Below, piece by piece: positions 1 through 3,241 of a DNA stretch of 7,507 nucleotides. The notes under the pieces are model-generated. The model did no database searches, was not told where the DNA came from, and saw only the letters and a list, made by a program, of their open reading frames with translations. The translations under genes and the position numbers were made by a program. Source of the stretch: Clostridia bacterium. GTDB lineage: Bacteria; Bacillota; Clostridia; Oscillospirales; CAG-272. The stretch spans positions 1 through 7,507 of the forward strand of contig JAGCYR010000245.1 in NCBI GenBank assembly GCA_017960705.1, read 5' to 3'. How positions within the stretch are numbered: the stretch's first letter is position 1; each line of letters starts with the position of its first letter.

Positions 1-837
1 GATCGCGTCGTAGCCGTAGAGCGTGACGCCGGTCATCCGGTACAGATACGCCTTCGCCCGGATGGTCTGCAGGATCTCTTCCATATAATCTTCGCCGTCG
101 TACCCCTGGGTATTTCCCTTGGGCACGCCCGACGTGTAGTCGCTTGCTACCGCGATCACGGATTGCAGTTTCGCGGAGTTCTCGAGTTTGCCCATCGCCG
201 CTTTCACGTCGGAGAGCGTGGTCGAGTTGAAGAGCAGCCGCGGATGCTCGTTGCTCTTCGGACTGGCGGTCGGAGCGTTGTATTTGGACGTCGACATCGT
301 GCTGTATTTCGTTCCGCCGAACTGACTGTCGGTATAGCCGTTGATCTTGGTCTTGCAGTCGTTGACCTGCTTCGTATAGGAGGCGTAGGTGTTGGCGGCA
401 GACGTGTCGTCGGTATAGACCGTCTTCCCGCACTTGGAGCAGATCCCCGCCTTCTGCGCCGCCTTGGTCGCCGTCGGCTCGGAGGCGAGATAGGTGAAGC
501 CCACCGTGTGCGAATCGGTCTTCGGGATGGCTTCGGTCCTCTTCTGATTGCAGACCGTGCAGGTATAGAGTCTCAGCCCGGTCGAGGAGCAGTTCGCTTC
601 CGAGACGACCCTTCCGTCGTCCCAGACGTGGGGGAGCCCGTTTTCGTCGGTCTCCGCGACGGTCGCGGAGATCTCGTCCTCGGGCAAAGTCGCCTCGGGA
701 TCGGTCAGCTCCGCTTCGTCCGCGGTCGTATCGTCCGCCGGAGGGTCCTCCGTCTTGACCGACTTACACGCCGCCAAAGCGAACACAAGCGCCGCCAGCG
801 CGAGCAGTATCCATAATCTTTCGATGACTTTCTTCAT
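1..837 (-). CDS. Lipoprotein, putative heparinase II/III-like surface protein (N-terminal part)
   Basis: The reading frame is open from an ATG at 837 to the left edge, giving 279 residues without a stop; the C-terminus is missing. AGGAG lies 8 nt before the ATG and fixes the start. The N-terminus is a lipoprotein signal: basic MKK, a hydrophobic stretch and an LAAC lipobox, so Cys24 should be lipidated and the protein held on the outer membrane face. An acidic spacer follows (about 25-65). Residues 83-136 contain C83, C93-x-x-C96, H110 and C133-x-x-C136, spaced like the cysteine/histidine modules of clostridial surface proteins. At residue 198 begins HPRLLF, followed by a helical region ending MTGVTLYGYDAI. 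This parallels HPRVMF...LTGNKISGYRAI in the gene at 3242-6220, which is where the helical toroid of heparinase II/III proteins starts. The lyase assignment rests on that similarity; no catalytic residue falls inside the window. It could instead be a non-catalytic relative. Confidence 0.72.
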   Translation of the reverse strand, partial: MKKVIERLWILLALAALVFALAACKSVKTEDPPADDTTADEAELTDPEATLPEDEISATVAETDENGLPHVWDDGRVVSEANCSSTGLRLYTCTVCNQKRTEAIPKTDSHTVGFTYLASEPTATKAAQKAGICSKCGKTVYTDDTSAANTYASYTKQVNDCKTKINGYTDSQFGGTKYSTMSTSKYNAPTASPKSNEHPRLLFNSTTLSDVKAAMGKLENSAKLQSVIAVASDYTSGVPKGNTQGYDGEDYMEEILQTIRAKAYLYRMTGVTLYGYDAI

Positions 838-882
838 TCTCGGAACTCCTTTTCATCACAAAGGGGTAACGCTATCCGTTTC

Positions 883-911
883 ATTATACCATATTAACGC
901 CGATAATGCAA
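883..911 (-). promoter_or_regulatory. Promoter of the lipoprotein gene at 1-837
   Basis: On the minus strand TTGCAT (911-906) and TATAAT (888-883) are separated by 17 nt. The -10 is a perfect consensus and is preceded by TG one base upstream (extended -10), which would compensate for the weak -35. Transcription would begin near 876, leaving a leader of about 40 nt that contains the AGGAG site. The hairpin array begins only about 10 bp upstream of the -35. Confidence 0.62.
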
Positions 912-921
912 CCGCCACGGT

Positions 922-1020
922 GCGCTTTGCGCGTGAAGTGACTTCGTCAATGATGTAGGGCGCGCCCTAATGATGTTGACCGCAAGCGGTCAAATGATGT
1001 GGCGCAAGCGCCAATGACGA
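922..1020. repeat. Array of short hairpins separated by ATGATG-type hexamers
   Basis: Five hexamers, GTGAAG (933-938), ATGATG (950-955), ATGATG (970-975), ATGATG (994-999) and ATGACG (1014-1019), alternate with short palindromes that differ from each other in sequence: GCGC-TTT-GCGC (922-932), TGAC-TTC-GTCA (939-949), the perfect palindrome TAGGGCGCGCCCTA (956-969), TTGACCGC-AA-GCGGTCAA (976-993) and TGGCGC-AA-GCGCCA (1000-1013). The hexamer is conserved, whereas the stems keep their pairing but not their sequence, which suggests selection on structure. It has no equal-length spacers and no long direct repeats, so it is not a CRISPR array. I do not know a named family for it; it may be one end of a non-autonomous mobile element or a structured RNA. 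Confidence 0.7.
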
Positions 1021-1117
1021 GCCGCAGTATCTTCCTGACTTGCGCGGCGTTCGGTAACGACAAAAAACCACCCGCGCCAGCTATTGCCGCCGTGACGCGC
1101 ACGGGCAGATGCAGAAT

Positions 1118-1171
1118 CCCCGTTCTCGACCCGACGCCGTACAAACGTACCGCAAGCGGTCGAGAACGGGG
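1118..1171. repeat. 14-bp perfect inverted repeat in the intergenic element
   Basis: CCCCGTTCTCGACC (1118-1131) is the exact reverse complement of GGTCGAGAACGGGG (1158-1171), around a 26-nt centre. The right arm overlaps a second small hairpin, ACCGC-AA-GCGGT (1149-1160), so the two structures exclude one another. The 13-mer ACCGCAAGCGGTC at 1149-1161 also occurs in the hairpin array at 979-991, which ties the two structures into one element. No T-tract follows on the plus strand, so a simple terminator is unlikely in that direction. Confidence 0.65.
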
Positions 1172-1200
1172 AGAGAAAAACGAATTTGAAATCCAATGGA

Positions 1201-1275
1201 GAAAACCTCCCGCGACAAGGGGTTCCCCGGCGTGAGCTTGCGAGCGTTGGGGGTTCCCGAGTGCGAGAGGTTTTC
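1201..1275. repeat. 75-bp imperfect hairpin (possible bidirectional terminator or element end)
   Basis: The outer arms GAAAACCTC (1201-1209) and GAGGTTTTC (1267-1275) pair perfectly, and the pairing continues with CGC (1211-1213) against GCG (1263-1265). Inside, CCCCGGCG (1225-1232) pairs with CGTTGGGG (1245-1252) if two G-U pairs are allowed. The A4/T4 tracts on the outer arms resemble a bidirectional terminator, and the DUF1508 gene transcribed leftward has no other obvious terminator. The T-run is short and the stem is interrupted, so termination is only a suggestion. Confidence 0.45.
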
Positions 1276-1387
1276 ATCCTTAATCAGCGTTTAACAATGC
1301 GCGGAATCCGCACAGAGCAAAAAGTTTCACCAAATCATAATACAGATTCCATTCGTTTTTCGGTCTGCGCTGATCCGTGCGCGCCTT

Positions 1388-1780
1388 TTATACCTCGACG
1401 ATGTCGGGGAAGTTCGCGTTCACCGCGACGCTCTTCATCCCGTTGAGACACCCGCTCTTCGACTTGTACCCGTCCTCGCTGATCGCGATGCTCTCGCCGT
1501 TGGTGGCGAACAGACGGTAGCGGAAGAACCCCGCCTTGTCGTAATAGATCTCAAACTTGGGGAAGGGAACGCGTTCGGGCGCTTTTTTCAGCGTGAGGTC
1601 CTCGATGCGGTTCTCCTCGATGCAGCGCACGGCGTTCTTGCCGACGCTCTCGATACCCTTCTTGCAGGCGGATTTGGTCGTGTAGACCTGCGAGGAAACG
1701 GCGATCTTCTCCTTATTGCTCGCCAGCAGGACAAAGTTGAACGCTCCGCTCGGGGTCTTCTTGATATAGAAAGTTCCCAT
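1388..1780 (-). CDS. Tandem DUF1508 (YegP-like) protein
   Basis: This encodes 130 residues. The ATG at 1780 is chosen because GGAGG lies 8 nt before it (1793-1789); an upstream in-frame ATG would place the promoter inside the coding region. Two copies of a roughly 47-residue unit are visible. The first starts FYIKKTPSGAFNFVLLASN (from residue 4) and the second FEIYYDKAGFFRYRLFATN (from residue 76). Each continues through an 'IAxS...Y.(S/T)KS.C..G..SV..NA' stretch. This matches the DUF1508 family, small alpha-beta proteins that usually occur as tandem pairs; the biochemical role of the family is not established. No signal peptide or membrane segment is seen, so it is probably cytoplasmic. The gene is richer in Lys codons and A+T than its neighbours. 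Each unit has a single Cys (39 and 111) at the equivalent position. Confidence 0.88.
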   Translation of the reverse strand: MGTFYIKKTPSGAFNFVLLASNKEKIAVSSQVYTTKSACKKGIESVGKNAVRCIEENRIEDLTLKKAPERVPFPKFEIYYDKAGFFRYRLFATNGESIAISEDGYKSKSGCLNGMKSVAVNANFPDIVEV

Positions 1781-1788
1781 TTTTCGAT

Positions 1789-1793
1789 CCTCC
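1789..1793 (-). promoter_or_regulatory. Ribosome binding site deciding the DUF1508 start
   Basis: On the minus strand GGAGG sits 8 nt before the ATG at 1780. It selects the 130-residue product over a 170-residue extension beginning at 1900, which has no such site. Confidence 0.8.
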
Positions 1794-1811
1794 GGTTTCT
1801 TTGGTACTTTC

Positions 1812-1840
1812 ATTATATACGATTTGCACCGCTTTGTAAA
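1812..1840 (-). promoter_or_regulatory. Promoter of the DUF1508 gene
   Basis: On the minus strand TTTACA (1840-1835), a 17-nt spacer and a perfect TATAAT (1817-1812) are present. Transcription would begin near 1805, about 25 nt before the ATG. An A/T tract (about 1854-1868) lies upstream of the -35, where an UP element would be expected. Confidence 0.8.
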
Positions 1841-1893
1841 GTGTTCGGACGCATTTTTTGTTAAAAAAGATGAAAAAGTGTGCGCGCGCCGTC

Positions 1894-1922
1894 TTGACAA
1901 GAGGGGGCGGGGATGCTACAAT
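1894..1922 (+). promoter_or_regulatory. Promoter of the DUF3267 membrane protein gene
   Basis: Perfect TTGACA (1894-1899), a 17-nt G-rich spacer and TACAAT (1917-1922) are present. Transcription would begin near 1929, about 27 nt before the ATG at 1956. It faces away from the DUF1508 promoter; the two -35 boxes are 53 bp apart, so the pair could be coregulated. Confidence 0.8.
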
Positions 1923-1955
1923 GAAAAAAGCGACGCGAAAGGGGAAAACGACGCG

Positions 1956-2576
1956 ATGGCGAAAAGCGACAACTTCACGAGGGAACTGCCCGCGGGCTAC
2001 CGACTCGTCAAAACGGTCGACGCGGGCGACAAACGCTTCGGGCTGCTGATGAATCTCTGGGCGTTTCTGCTCACGGCGCTCGTCGGCGTCGGCGGGTTTC
2101 TTCTCAAGTTCCGGGGCGACCTCGGTTCCGCGTTCCCCGACCTCGGGAATATCTGGCTCTTCGAGGGCTGGCTCTTCGGGATCCTCGTCGCTCTGATCCT
2201 CTATCTCGTCCTGCACGAACTGACCCACGGCGCGGTCTACCGGCTGCTGACCGGGGAGAAACTGACTTTCGGGGTCAAACTCACCTGCGCCTACTGCGGC
2301 GTGCCGAACGTCTACGTGACGCGGAAAACGGCTCTGCTCTCCCTGCTCGCCCCGTTCACGGTCTTCTCTGCCGCGTTCCTCGTTCCGTTCTTTCTTCTTT
2401 CGGGCCCGCTCTCCTCTGCGTTCCTCGTCCTGTTCGCGTTCCATTTCGGCGGGTGCGTCGGGGATCTTTACGACACGATCCTCCTGCTTTTCCGTTTGAA
2501 AGGGAAGCTCCTGATGCGCGACACGGGACCGATGCAGACCTTTTATATCCTCTCCGACGGGGAAAACGACGGCTGA
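1956..2576 (+). CDS. DUF3267 family membrane protein, putative zinc metallopeptidase
   Basis: This encodes 206 residues. The start at 1956 follows a recognisable promoter and an AAGGGG site 11 nt upstream, a slightly long spacing; earlier in-frame ATGs lie upstream of or inside the promoter. Hydrophobic segments at about 30-50, 72-88, 127-149 and 154-168 indicate a polytopic membrane protein. The second ends in H87-E-L-T-H91, an HExxH zinc-binding and catalytic signature, followed by G92. Downstream are AYCGVPNVYVTRKTALLSLLAP (about 112-132, residues shown only as the family's 'AY...R....L.AP' pattern) and a C-terminal H163...G169-D170 stretch that may supply the remaining zinc ligand. This arrangement fits DUF3267 (YhgE/site-2-protease-like putative zincin) in order and usual length. 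Substrate unknown; peptidase activity is inferred from the motif alone. It appears to be transcribed alone. Confidence 0.85.
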   Translation: MAKSDNFTRELPAGYRLVKTVDAGDKRFGLLMNLWAFLLTALVGVGGFLLKFRGDLGSAFPDLGNIWLFEGWLFGILVALILYLVLHELTHGAVYRLLTGEKLTFGVKLTCAYCGVPNVYVTRKTALLSLLAPFTVFSAAFLVPFFLLSGPLSSAFLVLFAFHFGGCVGDLYDTILLLFRLKGKLLMRDTGPMQTFYILSDGENDG

Positions 2577-2584
2577 CGAAAACG

Positions 2585-2614
2585 CCTTTTTAAAAAAAAG
2601 GTTGCTTTTGTTTT
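2585..2614 (+). terminator. Weak candidate terminator after the DUF3267 gene
   Basis: CCTTTTT (2585-2591) pairs with AAAAAGG (2595-2601) around an AAA loop and is followed by T-rich sequence (2602-2614). Outer arms CGAAAAC (2577-2583) and GTTTTCG (2610-2616) could extend it. The stem is A/U-rich and thus weak. The sequence overlaps the -35 of the next promoter. Confidence 0.35.
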
Positions 2615-2630
2615 CGGATTCTGCTATACT
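2602..2630 (+). promoter_or_regulatory. Promoter of the small lipoprotein gene
   Basis: TTGCTT (2602-2607), a 17-nt spacer and TATACT (2625-2630) are present. Transcription would begin near 2637, leaving a leader of about 42 nt to the ATG at 2679. Confidence 0.72.
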
Positions 2631-2666
2631 ATTCTTATCACGAATCATTTCGACAATACGATGAAC

Positions 2667-2671
2667 GGAGG
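2667..2671 (+). promoter_or_regulatory. Ribosome binding site deciding the small lipoprotein start
   Basis: GGAGG lies 7 nt before the ATG at 2679. An in-frame ATG at 2661 has no such site upstream and the GGAGG would fall inside its coding sequence, so the shorter product with a clean MKR signal peptide is preferred. Confidence 0.78.
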
Positions 2672-2678
2672 TTTCCGT

Positions 2679-2996
2679 ATGAAACGCATTTGTTCCCGAC
2701 TTTTGATCCTCGTTCTCGCCGCGTGTCTGCTCTTTGCGCTCGCGTCGTGTACGATCAAGTTCGGCTCGACCAAAACCGCCGCCGCGACCTCGGCTTCGAC
2801 GTCGGATCCCGACGTATCGACCGGAACGGGCGACGCGACCGACGGCGCCGAAACCAACACGCAGAATACCGCGGAAGATACCGAACCCGCGACCGCGACC
2901 ACCGCTCCCGATACCGATCAGTCCGGGATCGGCGTCGGGGAGGACACCGACAACAGCTTCGGTCAGCTCCATCCGATGCCGCCCGCCAATCCCTGA
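2679..2996 (+). CDS. Small Thr/Asp-rich lipoprotein of unknown function
   Basis: This encodes 105 residues. MKRICSR, a hydrophobic core and the lipobox LASC give a typical lipoprotein signal with Cys24 as the lipidated residue, so the mature protein of about 82 residues should sit on the outside of the membrane. After a short TIKFGSTK stretch the rest is low-complexity, rich in Thr, Ala, Asp, Ser and Gly, and ends HPMPPANP. It has no visible globular domain and resembles the flexible spacer that normally links a lipidated Cys to a folded domain, but here nothing follows. It could be a genuine disordered surface protein or the remnant of a larger lipoprotein. A strong promoter, an ideal ribosome binding site and a terminator argue that it is expressed. 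I do not recognise a family. Confidence 0.8.
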   Translation: MKRICSRLLILVLAACLLFALASCTIKFGSTKTAAATSASTSDPDVSTGTGDATDGAETNTQNTAEDTEPATATTAPDTDQSGIGVGEDTDNSFGQLHPMPPANP

Positions 2997-3043
2997 ACCC
3001 GCGAGCCGGATCTCATCGTTTCGATCCTGGTTTTTTACAACGT

Positions 3044-3074
3044 CCCCTCCGAAAACGGAGGGGTTCGTTTTTTT
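3044..3074 (+). terminator. Intrinsic terminator after the small lipoprotein gene
   Basis: CCCCTCCG (3044-3051) and CGGAGGGG (3056-3063) form a perfect 8-bp stem with an AAAA loop, followed by TTCG and seven Ts (3068-3074). It closes the lipoprotein transcript and isolates the downstream lyase gene. Confidence 0.9.
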
Positions 3075-3137
3075 GAAAAAGAAACGTCCCCGCCGTGCCA
3101 GAAAAGAAACAAAACCATCCTTTTTTCATTTTTTTCC

Positions 3138-3166
3138 TTGCAATTATGCGCGCGGTCGTGTAAAAT
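3138..3166 (+). promoter_or_regulatory. Promoter of the heparinase II/III-like gene
   Basis: TTGCAA (3138-3143), a 17-nt spacer and TAAAAT (3161-3166) follow a T-rich tract. Transcription would start near 3173, giving a leader of about 70 nt. The leader is G-rich and could fold through CCGCC (3190-3194) against GGCGG near 3215, but no known regulatory RNA is recognised. Confidence 0.68.
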
Positions 3167-3241
3167 GATAATATACCTATACAGATCGTCCGCCTTCTCT
3201 CATGGGGGAGCCGGGCGGGAAAGCACGGGGGAAAAACGCTT

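Larger units (their letters stand above)
838..1387. other. 550-bp intergenic stretch, possible non-autonomous mobile or structured element
   Basis: No reading frame here has a convincing ribosome binding site or recognisable product. From left to right it contains the ribosome binding site and promoter of the leftward lipoprotein gene (838-911), the hairpin array (922-1020), unstructured G+C-rich sequence (1021-1117), the 14-bp inverted repeat (1118-1171) and the 75-bp hairpin (1201-1275). It ends in A+T-richer sequence (1276-1387) with only a loose pair of 7-bp arms, ATCAGCG (1283-1289) and CGCTGAT (1368-1374). I could not identify target-site duplications or matching terminal repeats, so the boundaries of any element remain unknown. 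Confidence 0.4.

Noticed and set aside
163..816. A 217-codon Arg-rich open frame on the plus strand
   Set aside because: It is antisense to the lipoprotein, whose lipobox, ribosome binding site and promoter identify the true strand.
922..1020. CRISPR array
   Set aside because: The constant part is only six bases and the variable parts are short palindromes, unlike 20-40 bp repeats with unique spacers; no cas gene is seen.
990..1277. A 95-codon frame on the minus strand in the intergenic element
   Set aside because: It runs through the inverted repeats and part of the hairpin array, has no convincing ribosome binding site and shows no domain I recognise. A real small protein cannot be fully excluded.
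1824..1955. Longer N-terminus for the DUF3267 protein
   Set aside because: The extension would start upstream of the promoter at 1894-1922, so it would not be transcribed from it; the ATG at 1956 fits better.
1713..2972. A 419-codon open frame on the minus strand crossing three loci
   Set aside because: It spans the DUF3267 and small lipoprotein genes antisense and runs into the DUF1508 gene out of frame. The charged, repetitive product is typical of an antisense shadow.
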